From CAZRQL01 sp964602415 (GTDB taxonomy: Bacteria; Bacteroidota; Bacteroidia; Cytophagales; Flammeovirgaceae), in assembly GCA_964602415.1 (NCBI GenBank), contig CAZRQL010000040.1, forward strand, positions 1 to 24,366: a stretch of 24,366 nt of DNA, written 5' to 3'. The position numbers and the translations under genes were made by a program. Below, piece after piece: positions 5,780 to 12,604 of this stretch. Position 1 is the first letter of the stretch; every line of letters starts with the position of its first letter. The notes beneath the pieces are model-generated. The model was not told where the DNA came from. It made no database searches and saw only the letters and a program-made list of their open reading frames with translations.

Positions 5780-6794
5780 CTGCACGTACTTCAACCACAA
5801 AGTTTGAAGTGCTAACTACGATTTTGTCGTACTTGAGTTTGAGTTTTTCTACTTCGACCAAATTGTAGTGTCCGCCTACTTCTATGTACTCAATGGTTGA
5901 TTTCATTTGTTCGAGTTTGTCGTAGGTTTTCATGTATTGTACCATTAGGTCTTTGGCATCAAAAAACCGCTCCAAGCCCGTGATGACAGCTATCATAGCA
6001 CTCATCAAAAGAGCCACGTCTTTGAGTATTTGTTGTTGCTCCTGTCCCGAGGCCACATAATCCAACCCCAACAGCACCGTAACGATAGAAGACAGCAGCA
6101 CAACGGCTATTTTGAAAGCCGAAGCCGTGAAAGAAAATTTTCGGTATTTTCTATTGTACCAAGCCAAATCTTTGTTAATTTGTTTTTTGAGATACATGAG
6201 TTTTCGGTAAGCCTCGTTCTGCTCGGCGGTGGCTTGCTCGTGCTTTTCAAAAAGTACTTCATCGCTGATATTGTCGGTAAGTTTGCCGCTTAAAATGGGG
6301 TTGAGTTGGTAGCGTTCGGGGTTGATTTGTTGGGTCATGTACTCATAGCCCAAATCAGGGGTAAAGTCTTCAGTATCTTGGGCTTTGAGGGCTTGCAGGG
6401 TGCGCATATTTTCATCCCTGAGTCGCTGCTCTTGTTCTCTGAGCATAGCGGCGAGGTCTATGGAGCTGTGGGCTGAAGAAGCCGCCGGAGCAGAAGGTGG
6501 GCGAAAAGATACTGGCTCAGAGACAGGGGTAGTAGGTTGAATTGGTTGAGAAAAATTCTGAAAATCATCGGTATTTGGCTCTTGGTAAGAAGGACTTGGC
6601 TCAAAAGCGGAAGAATAAGAGGGCTCTGAATAAGGTTCGTATGCTGGTTCGGGGCTTTGGGAGTAGGCATCTGGTTCTTGAAAGCCCTCTGCCGACGCAT
6701 CTCCTACCAGAGAAGGGTCAGGATTGTAAGCCTCCGGTTCATAAGCACTTGGTTCTGAAGGTGTTGGCTCAAAGTTCCACTCTTTATTTTCCAT
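5769..6794 (-). CDS. Disordered N-terminus plus SLATT/DUF4231-like two-TM protein
   Basis: This 341-residue protein has three parts. Residues 1-110 are low complexity, rich in Pro, Glu, Ser and Tyr (repeated PxxYEP/SEPSY-like units) and probably disordered. Residues 112-215 are charged and helical. Residues 215-310 contain WYNRKYRKF, a first TM helix (about 226-247), QEQQQILKDV, a second TM helix (about 258-275), then ERFFDAKDLMVQYMKTYDKLEQMKSTIEYIEVGG. This layout, with an aromatic/basic pre-helix, two TM helices and a trailing amphipathic helix, resembles DUF4231/SLATT proteins, a family that includes predicted membrane effectors of nucleotide-activated defence systems but also many stand-alone members. 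The assignment is by pattern only. It is first gene of an operon with a Nudix hydrolase and a TPR lipoprotein. Confidence 0.8.
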   Translation of the reverse strand: MENKEWNFEPTPSEPSAYEPEAYNPDPSLVGDASAEGFQEPDAYSQSPEPAYEPYSEPSYSSAFEPSPSYQEPNTDDFQNFSQPIQPTTPVSEPVSFRPPSAPAASSAHSSIDLAAMLREQEQRLRDENMRTLQALKAQDTEDFTPDLGYEYMTQQINPERYQLNPILSGKLTDNISDEVLFEKHEQATAEQNEAYRKLMYLKKQINKDLAWYNRKYRKFSFTASAFKIAVVLLSSIVTVLLGLDYVASGQEQQQILKDVALLMSAMIAVITGLERFFDAKDLMVQYMKTYDKLEQMKSTIEYIEVGGHYNLVEVEKLKLKYDKIVVSTSNFVVEVRADEN

Positions 6795-6811
6795 CTCTTA
6801 ATTCTTTTGGA

Positions 6812-6842
6812 CAAATCAAGTGAAAATACTTTGACTCTCAAA
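6812..6842 (-). promoter_or_regulatory. Promoter of the SLATT-like/Nudix/TPR operon
   Basis: On the minus strand, TTTG (6842-6839), a 19-nt spacer and TTGATTTG (6819-6812) match TTTG-N19-TAnnTTTG with one mismatch (T for A at the second position). It lies 17 nt before ATG 6794. Confidence 0.6.
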
Positions 6843-6946
6843 GAAAATCACTGTTATCTTTAAAAAGTATTTAAAAATATTTTTCTAAATACCAATCAAT
6901 TTGGCTCTTATTAGATACGACAACGGCTCAGCCACTCAATAAATTA

Positions 6947-6963
6947 ATGGGGCTAAACCCCAT
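6947..6963 (-). terminator. Hairpin at the stop codon of the hemerythrin gene
   Basis: ATGGGG (6947-6952) and CCCCAT (6958-6963) form a perfect 6-bp stem with loop CTAAA. On the minus strand it begins within the TGA stop region and is followed by AATTTATT. It is a plausible but weak intrinsic terminator for kdsA-hemerythrin. Confidence 0.4.
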
Positions 6964-7718
6964 CAACACAAATTCTGTATTTTCAGCAGGTAATTGTGGA
7001 GTTCGCTTTCCAGTTCTAAAGCAGAAGGAAAAAGCAATTCATTTTCGACTCTGGCGTGCTGTTTTAGTTCAGACTCAAAACTTTTCAGCTCGTTGTATAT
7101 GAGTTTTTTGTACGGGTTGCTGGCCTCATCGCTGAGGTATCCGTTTGTCATAGTCCTGATTCCCAACATTTCATCGTCTTCTTCGAGGTGGTTTTCGATG
7201 ATTCGTTGCATAGAGGCTTGTTGCAGCGTTGCAAAAATTTTCCAAGTGCTTCGTGGCTTGGCAGCGGCTTTTTCCAACTCAAGTATGTAGGCAAAAATGG
7301 TTTCTTCTTCTTCAAGTATATGGGCTGAAAAATCAATTACAAATTCAGGGAAAATCCATTTCAAATCACCGGCCAACTCTTTGTCCTCAAAGAGATGTTC
7401 GTCCATTTTCTCAATCACCCTGAGCATGTAGGGAAGCCTGAGCCTCATAAAATAGCGGTGGGTCTCTTTTAAGTGGGCTATAATTTGTTTGCAGTTGCGA
7501 TAACTCAACCCAATCAAACACACCGGTCGTTTTGGGGATTGATGAAGTTTTTGAATTAAAAAATTTAAGTCTAAGTTTTTTTCGCGGCAAGCACACTTAA
7601 GTTTTTGATTGGGATTGGAAATAAAATCCAATCCGAATGTATCCAACACAGACCCATAATTGTAGTCTGCTTCTATGATTTGGACAAAAGTTGCTTGTGT
7701 GAAATCTTGTATTTTCAT
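6963..7718 (-). CDS. Hemerythrin-domain protein of the RIC (ScdA/YtfE) type, variant N-terminus
   Basis: This 251-residue protein has an N-terminal DUF542/ScdA_N-like segment (QIIEADYNYGSVLDTFGLDF...ACREKNLDLNFLIQKL) followed by a hemerythrin four-helix domain with candidate di-iron ligands in THRYFMRLRLP, FSAHILEEEETIF, NHLEEDDEML and QHARVENELLFPSALELE. RIC proteins use a di-iron centre in repair of iron-sulfur clusters after nitric oxide or oxidative damage. The usual Cys-Cys-Gly-Gly after 'FGID(F/Y)' is replaced here by ISNPNQKL, with a CAC two residues later, so the N-terminal chemistry may differ. Its ATG overlaps the kdsA stop as ATGA. A helical pre-hemerythrin segment (CLIGLSYRNCKQIIAHLKETH) recalls uncharacterised Bacteroidota hemerythrin proteins. 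Confidence 0.8.
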   Translation of the reverse strand: MKIQDFTQATFVQIIEADYNYGSVLDTFGLDFISNPNQKLKCACREKNLDLNFLIQKLHQSPKRPVCLIGLSYRNCKQIIAHLKETHRYFMRLRLPYMLRVIEKMDEHLFEDKELAGDLKWIFPEFVIDFSAHILEEEETIFAYILELEKAAAKPRSTWKIFATLQQASMQRIIENHLEEDDEMLGIRTMTNGYLSDEASNPYKKLIYNELKSFESELKQHARVENELLFPSALELESELHNYLLKIQNLC

Positions 7719-8548
7719 ACTCGATATTTGACTTCGATGGCATGAAGCTCCAGCAGGGGCTTCAAAAATTCTTCAAAATCATCAACGCAAAGTTGGCTGG
7801 CGGCATCGCAAAGGGCTTTGGCGGGTTCGGGGTGTGTTTCGACAAAAATGCCATCCACACCGGCGGCCACACCGGCACGCGACAAAACGGGCAGGTACTC
7901 TCTGGCTCCTCCTTTGGGGTCGGCACTCGGTATGCCGTATTTGCGAATGCAATGCGTAATATCAAAAACTATCGGATAACCGGTTTTGCCCATGTCGTAA
8001 AAACTGCGCGGGTCAACCACCAAGTCGTTGTAGCCAAAGGTATAGCCTCGCTCGGTCAAAATTACTTGGTCGTTGCCGGAGTCGGCGCATTTTTGTGCGG
8101 GTTTGGCCATATTTTGCGGGGCCAAAAACTGCCCATGCTTTAGATTGACAACCTTGCCCGTTTTGGCTGCGGCCACCACCAAATCCGTTTGCATACACAA
8201 ATAGGCGGGTATCTGAATCACGTCGAGTACTTGAGCCGCCGCTTGGGCTTGGTCGGGATAATGTATATCTGAGAGAACCGGAAAACCAAATTCGCCTTTG
8301 ATGCGCTCCAGCATCCTAAGCCCTTCTTCCAAGCCCGGGCCGGTGTAATAATCCAGCGAAGAGCGGTTGTCTTTCTGAAATGAGGATTTGTAAATGATTT
8401 TCACCCCCAAACGCAAAGATACTTCTTTGAGCTTCTCGGCAGTTTTCATCATAGTATCCTCATCCTCAATCACACAGGGGCCACTGATGACAAACAATTC
8501 ATCACTTCCACAGGCTATATCGCCTACTTGAACTATCTTTTTACTCAT
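7715..8548 (-). CDS. kdsA: 3-deoxy-8-phosphooctulonate (KDO-8-P) synthase
   Basis: This 277-residue enzyme condenses phosphoenolpyruvate with arabinose-5-phosphate to Kdo-8-phosphate, precursor of the Kdo in LPS. Family motifs: KSSFQKDNRSSLDYYTGPGLEEGL, SDIHYP, IQIPAYLCMQTDLVVAAAKTG, NLKHGQFLAP, FDITH and VETHPEP. C25 (SGPCVIE), H199 (DITHC), E237 (VETH) and D248 match the metal ligands of the metal-dependent class typified by Aquifex; the metal-independent E. coli enzyme has Asn at the cysteine position. ATG 8548 (MSKK) is preferred over an in-frame TTG at 8566. It is followed by the hemerythrin gene with an ATGA overlap. Other Kdo genes are not in the window. Confidence 0.95.
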   Translation of the reverse strand: MSKKIVQVGDIACGSDELFVISGPCVIEDEDTMMKTAEKLKEVSLRLGVKIIYKSSFQKDNRSSLDYYTGPGLEEGLRMLERIKGEFGFPVLSDIHYPDQAQAAAQVLDVIQIPAYLCMQTDLVVAAAKTGKVVNLKHGQFLAPQNMAKPAQKCADSGNDQVILTERGYTFGYNDLVVDPRSFYDMGKTGYPIVFDITHCIRKYGIPSADPKGGAREYLPVLSRAGVAAGVDGIFVETHPEPAKALCDAASQLCVDDFEEFLKPLLELHAIEVKYRV

Positions 8549-8659
8549 TTTCAAAAATTGACGCAAGTTAAAAAAAGACAGTTAAATTGCCAAAAAATAT
8601 CTCTTTTGCAGCCAGTAGTTAAGTCAATCAATCAATTTTTTATTCAATTGAATTTCAAT

Positions 8660-8872
8660 ATGCTTTCAAAACTGATGATTGGAGTGGTTCGATTTTACCA
8701 GTACGGTATATCGCCACTTTTCCCCCCTATGTGCCGCTACACCCCGACTTGCTCCCAGTATATGGTTGAGGCCATACAAAAATACGGTTGGTTCAAAGGC
8801 TTAGGGCTTGGGTTGAAGCGCATATCACGCTGTCATCCTTGGGGGGGCTGCGGCCACGACCCCGTGCCATAG
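8660..8872 (+). CDS. yidD: Membrane protein insertion efficiency factor YidD
   Basis: This 70-residue protein contains the full family signature: FYQYGISPLFPPMCRYTPTCSQYMVEAIQKYG, GLKRISRCHPWGGCGHDPVP. The N-terminal amphipathic helix binds the inner membrane, and YidD is thought to help YidC-dependent membrane protein insertion. ATG 8660 (MLSKLMIG) is chosen because similarity begins there; the open frame extends upstream to 8528 but would overlap the divergent kdsA start. The neighbours usual in proteobacteria (rpmH, rnpA, yidC) are absent. The conserved C-terminal motif is encoded opposite the last codons of aroB, a 40-nt convergent overlap. Confidence 0.93.
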   Translation: MLSKLMIGVVRFYQYGISPLFPPMCRYTPTCSQYMVEAIQKYGWFKGLGLGLKRISRCHPWGGCGHDPVP

Positions 8873-9900
8873 CAAAAGAGGTAAAAATTGAGTGCCTGCT
8901 CAAATAGTTCTCTTTCTACCACAACGTCAAAAACGGGGCTTCCAATCTGTTGCAACAGAGACATACTGACCCTGCCGGCGAGGTTTTTTTTGTCGTTTTG
9001 AGCTATTTCGTAGAGGTTTTTGCCCAAAGGCACAGGAGCAAACAATCGTGTGATGACCTTTGAAATGTCTTGAAGTTCTTTTTGAGGTAAGCCGCAGATG
9101 TTGTGGGAAATATAGGCTTCTACCAGCAAACCCGCCGCCACAGCTTGGCCGTGCAAAATTGGGTCTTGTTGGTTGAGTTGTTGGGTTTCGAGTGCGTGCG
9201 CCGTAGTGTGCCCTAAGTTGAGCACTTTTCTAAGGCCGCTCTCTTTGGGGTCTTGGGCTACAATTTGAGCTTTCAAGGCGTTGGATAGCTCAATAAAACC
9301 AATCCAATCCGCCTCCTTTACCAAGTCAATAGACTTAATAGCCGCGACGTTTGCCCAAAGTTCGCCCCCGACCAAAAGCGCGTGTTTGACCACTTCCCCA
9401 AATCCTGAGCGCAACTCTTCCAAAGGCAGTGTGTCGAGAAACTCGGGGCAAACCCAAATAAATTCAGGCTCTGCAAAAACGCCGATATGGTTTTTAAATC
9501 CTTGAAAATCAATCCCTGTTTTGCCGCCTATGCTTGCGTCTGCCATGGCCAGCAGGCTCGTGGGTATGTTGGCAAAGGCAATTCCTCGTTTGTACGTGGC
9601 GGCACAAAATCCCCCCAAATCGCTTACCATTCCCCCGCCCACATTGAGCAGCAAACTCTTGCGGTCAAGGATTTGTATGGCTTGCCAAACCAACTCGCAG
9701 GTAGTGAGGGTTTTGTGCTCTTCGCCCGCGGGTATTTCAATGAGCGTATGTTCAGGCAGAAAAGCCTTTACAAGCGGATAACACAACTTTGATGTGTTGC
9801 TGTCGCAGAGCACGGCCACCGACGAGTAGGCACTGAGTCGCTCAAAATTAAAATCGCTGATGCGGTTTTGGATTTGCGGTAAAACTATTGTGCTCAACAT
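8833..9900 (-). CDS. aroB: 3-dehydroquinate synthase
   Basis: This 355-residue enzyme is the second of the shikimate pathway and converts DAHP to 3-dehydroquinate with NAD+ and Zn2+. Motifs: NVGGGMVSDLGGFCAA (NAD loop), ADASIGGKTGID, zinc ligands E169 (RSGFGEVVKHA), H231 (NLGHTTAHALE) and H250 (ILHGQAVAAGL). ATG 9900 (MLSTIVLPQIQ) is preferred over an in-frame start at 9933. The last dozen residues (CYGTGSWPQPPQG) are an atypical Gly/Pro tail read antisense to the conserved yidD C-terminus, which suggests the aroB end drifted into yidD after loss of an earlier stop. It is monocistronic here. Confidence 0.95.
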   Translation of the reverse strand: MLSTIVLPQIQNRISDFNFERLSAYSSVAVLCDSNTSKLCYPLVKAFLPEHTLIEIPAGEEHKTLTTCELVWQAIQILDRKSLLLNVGGGMVSDLGGFCAATYKRGIAFANIPTSLLAMADASIGGKTGIDFQGFKNHIGVFAEPEFIWVCPEFLDTLPLEELRSGFGEVVKHALLVGGELWANVAAIKSIDLVKEADWIGFIELSNALKAQIVAQDPKESGLRKVLNLGHTTAHALETQQLNQQDPILHGQAVAAGLLVEAYISHNICGLPQKELQDISKVITRLFAPVPLGKNLYEIAQNDKKNLAGRVSMSLLQQIGSPVFDVVVERELFEQALNFYLFCYGTGSWPQPPQG

Positions 9901-9928
9901 TTGCAAAAAAATCAAGGTACACCAGAAG

Positions 9929-9961
9929 CACAAATGCCGGATGTAACTCCGGCACTTTGTG
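9929..9961. repeat. REP-like hairpin upstream of aroB
   Basis: CACAAATGCCGG (9929-9940) pairs with CCGGCACTTTGTG (9949-9961) with one bulged base and an 8-nt loop (ATGTAACT). It begins 28 nt upstream of the aroB start, so it could lie in the aroB leader. The compact CCGG-containing stem recalls REP elements; no other copy was noticed in the window. Confidence 0.55.
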
Positions 9962-10098
9962 ATTCTTTCAACCAGCTATGAAAAAGAAAGGTCTAAACGC
10001 AATCGCATTAGCTTTTCAACGCAAAAATAGTATTTTTCAAATCTGCTCCAAAATTTTTTTGCTGTATTTCCAAAACTGGGGCATAACCGTTTGCATCT

Positions 10099-10129
10099 TT
10101 TGTCTATTGTGCTTTTTGGGCTACTTTTG
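10099..10129 (+). promoter_or_regulatory. Promoter of the ABC exporter
   Basis: TTTG (10099-10102), a 19-nt spacer and TACTTTTG (10122-10129) match the Bacteroidota -33/-7 consensus perfectly. Only 8 nt separate the -7 element from ATG 10138, so the transcript should be leaderless or nearly so. Confidence 0.75.
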
Positions 10130-10137
10130 CCCCAATT

Positions 10138-11925
10138 ATGGCACGTAAAGACCATTTGGATGCACCTAAATCCAAACTCAATAGACAATCTTTTCAGAAA
10201 CTCATAGGTATATTCAAGTTCATGCTTCCCTACAAATTTTATTTTGGATTGGGAATGCTTTGCTTGGCCGTTTCCAGTACGCTGGTGCTGGCATTTCCTT
10301 TACTGATGGGGCAGTTGGTGGATAGTTCCTTGCTGGAGTCAAATCTTTCTCAAGCCCTTATCGGACGCACTACCCTCATTTTGTTGGGTGTGTTGGGGGT
10401 TCAGGCTTTTTTTTCCTTTTTTAGGGTTTGGCTTTTTGCTATTGTTACCGAAAAAAGTCTTTCTTCGGTTCGCAAAGCCTTGTTTGACAAGTTTATGCAC
10501 CTGCCGATGCAATTTTACGACAGCCGAAGGGTAGGAGAGTTGATTAGCCGACTGACTTCTGATGTTTCGCTTTTGCAAGATACTTTCAGCACGACTTTGG
10601 CGGAGTTTTTCAGGCAAATTGTTACGTTGGTGGGCGGAGTTACACTGCTTTTTTTGCGCAATACCCAACTGACTTTTTTTATGTTGGCTACTTTTCCGCT
10701 GTTGGTCTTGGCGGGTTTGGTTTTTGGGCGGTTTATCCGCAAAATGACAAAAGCCGCACAGGACGAACAAGCCCAATCCAATACCATACTTGACGAGACC
10801 TTGCAAACCATCACAGTAGTCAAGTCCTACACCAATGAGAGCTTTGAAAACCAACGCTTTGCACAGAGCCAGTCCAGAGTGGTAGCCATTGCCCTCAAAG
10901 CCGCTTTGTACCGCAGTGCGTTTGTTTCTTTTATCATTTTCGCGCTGTTTGGAGGTATCGTAGGGGTCGTTTGGTACGGTGCCGAACAAGTGAGCGCGGG
11001 GCAACTTTCGGTGGGGGATTTGGTTTCTTTTGTCATTTTAACACTATTTATTGGCGGCTCTATCGGCGGGCTTGGTGATTTGTTTGGCTCTCTACAAAGG
11101 GCGGTAGGGGCATCGGAGCGGATTTTGGAGATTCTGGATACTAAGGAGGAGTCCTCCCAATCAGGCAGCCATATTGCAGCCCAAAAAATAGGCAATATTA
11201 CTTACCAAAATGTTTGGTTCAGTTATCCCTCCCGCAGCGATGTGCAAGTCCTCAAAGGCATGAGTTTCAGTATTTCCAAAGGCGAAAAAGTTGCCCTTGT
11301 GGGGCAAAGCGGTGCAGGTAAATCCACCATTGTCCAATTGCTGCTGCGCTTGTATCAGCCTAACGAAGGCAATATTTTTGTGGAAGACCAAGAAATAAGC
11401 AACTATCAACTTAAGGAGTACAGACAGAAAATAGGTATTGTGCCTCAGGAGATTATCTTGTTTGGTGGTACTATTTTTGAAAATATCGCCTACGGCAAAA
11501 TCGGAGCGACCGCCCAAGAAGTGGAACAGGCTGCCCGCAAAGCCTACGCTTGGGAGTTTATTTCTCAGTTTCCGCAAGGCATGCAAACCGTTGTGGGCGA
11601 GCGCGGTATCAAACTATCAGGCGGGCAACGCCAACGCATAGCCATAGCCCGAGCCATTCTCAAAGACCCCGACATCCTCATACTTGACGAGGCCACCAAC
11701 TCATTGGATGCCGAATCCGAAACATGGGTACAAAAAGCACTCCAAGAGCTTATGCAAGAACGCACAACCATTGTGATTGCCCACCGATTGGCTACCATTC
11801 GCTCGGTGGATAGGATATTGGTGGTAGAAAGTGGTCAGATTGTCCAATCCGGAACTCACCACGAACTTATAGCCGACACTGAAGGCCGTTATGCCCAGTT
11901 GGTGAGCCTACAAAACACTCAGTAA
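10138..11925 (+). CDS. ABC transporter, fused permease and ATPase (ABCB/MsbA-like exporter)
   Basis: This 595-residue half-transporter has a six-helix membrane domain (about residues 20-320; first helix FYFGLGMLCLAVSSTLVLAFPLLMG) followed by an ABC ATPase. Walker A GQSGAGKST (from about residue 388), Q-loop GIVPQE, signature LSGGQRQRIAIARAI, Walker B/D-loop ILILDEATNSLDAE and the switch histidine in IVIAHRLATI are all intact, so it should be an active homodimer. Homologues export lipids, lipid A core, peptides or drugs; the substrate cannot be told. Membrane motif REFF/DSRRVGELISRLTSD is typical of ABCB proteins. It ends flush against the convergent gene at 11926 (stop codons adjacent). Confidence 0.93.
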   Translation: MARKDHLDAPKSKLNRQSFQKLIGIFKFMLPYKFYFGLGMLCLAVSSTLVLAFPLLMGQLVDSSLLESNLSQALIGRTTLILLGVLGVQAFFSFFRVWLFAIVTEKSLSSVRKALFDKFMHLPMQFYDSRRVGELISRLTSDVSLLQDTFSTTLAEFFRQIVTLVGGVTLLFLRNTQLTFFMLATFPLLVLAGLVFGRFIRKMTKAAQDEQAQSNTILDETLQTITVVKSYTNESFENQRFAQSQSRVVAIALKAALYRSAFVSFIIFALFGGIVGVVWYGAEQVSAGQLSVGDLVSFVILTLFIGGSIGGLGDLFGSLQRAVGASERILEILDTKEESSQSGSHIAAQKIGNITYQNVWFSYPSRSDVQVLKGMSFSISKGEKVALVGQSGAGKSTIVQLLLRLYQPNEGNIFVEDQEISNYQLKEYRQKIGIVPQEIILFGGTIFENIAYGKIGATAQEVEQAARKAYAWEFISQFPQGMQTVVGERGIKLSGGQRQRIAIARAILKDPDILILDEATNSLDAESETWVQKALQELMQERTTIVIAHRLATIRSVDRILVVESGQIVQSGTHHELIADTEGRYAQLVSLQNTQ

Positions 11926-12549
11926 CTATTGTTTGGAGACTTGTGCCCTGATTTTTTCTTTTTTTTCGCGTTTGGCAGCCAATAGTTCGCGCTCTTTGGC
12001 CTTTATCCAAGCTACTTTGTTGCCTTTGCCATCGGGATTTTCATCTTTGAAGCCTCTAAAAGCTACTCCCAAAGCCTGAAACTCCCTACGGTAAGCGTCT
12101 TCTATAATCCAAAAATTTTCTATCGGGTTTTGTTTGAGCTTTACCAGCGTCATAGGCTCACGGATGATGAGTTTCTCTACATCGCTTATGTAGTTGGTGG
12201 TTAGGTTTTTTTCTTGGCTTATGCTTTCCACCATGTCAACTGTCTTCCTTTTGGGTTGGGTGCTAACCTCAAACAAGTCTTTTTCTTCTTCTTTTGAAAT
12301 AGCACCTTCTTTTATAGTCTGGGTTTTGCGCAGCATCAGTTGATTTTTTAAAGAAAAGAACATCTCACGCTCTTTGGAACTCATGCAAACAAAGGCTTTG
12401 GCAAAATATTTTCCCCAGAGCATCTCATCAAGGGGAGATTCTACCAACTCTTGCCAGATTTGGGGCTTTTGTAGAGGGTCATCATTGTTTTGCGCAGGAA
12501 CCGGATGGGCACAATTCAAGACGCTCAAAAAAAGTAAGGCTTTAAACAT
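11926..12549 (-). CDS. Small secreted protein of unknown function
   Basis: This 207-residue protein is not recognised. It starts with a signal peptide (MFKALLFLSVLNCAHPVPAQ, probable cleavage after Ala-Gln), so it should be exported. VLNC is a poor lipobox because Asn occupies -1. The mature part contains PQIWQELVESPLDEMLWGKYFAK and a C-terminal segment rich in Lys, Arg and Glu (WIKAKERELLAAKREKKEKIRAQVSKQ) that should be a charged helix. ATG 12549 is chosen because the signal peptide starts there; the open frame continues upstream to 12615 across the promoter of the divergent ndpA-like gene. No repeats or catalytic motif are seen. Confidence 0.75.
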   Translation of the reverse strand: MFKALLFLSVLNCAHPVPAQNNDDPLQKPQIWQELVESPLDEMLWGKYFAKAFVCMSSKEREMFFSLKNQLMLRKTQTIKEGAISKEEEKDLFEVSTQPKRKTVDMVESISQEKNLTTNYISDVEKLIIREPMTLVKLKQNPIENFWIIEDAYRREFQALGVAFRGFKDENPDGKGNKVAWIKAKERELLAAKREKKEKIRAQVSKQ

Positions 12550-12550
12550 A

Positions 12551-12580
12551 ATTGGGATGGATTGTAAACAATTAACTTTG
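12551..12580 (+). promoter_or_regulatory. Promoter of the NdpA-like gene
   Basis: ATTG (12551-12554; one mismatch to TTTG), 18 nt, then TAACTTTG (12573-12580), a perfect TAnnTTTG. It lies 24 nt before ATG 12605 and supports that start over upstream in-frame alternatives. Confidence 0.55.
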
Positions 12581-12604
12581 TGTTTTACGAAACTATTGAC
12601 ATTG

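Noticed and set aside
6450..6780. Possible tandem DNA repeat in the low-complexity region of the SLATT-like gene
   Set aside because: The protein is repetitive in composition (P, E, S, Y), but the DNA does not show a regular period, so it is not called a tandem repeat.
10339..11004. 221-codon minus-strand open frame
   Set aside because: Antisense shadow of the ABC exporter membrane domain; biased composition and no motifs.
12374..12604. N-terminal extension of the NdpA-like frame
   Set aside because: Antisense to the signal-peptide end of the secreted protein gene and upstream of a good -7 element; family similarity begins near 12605.
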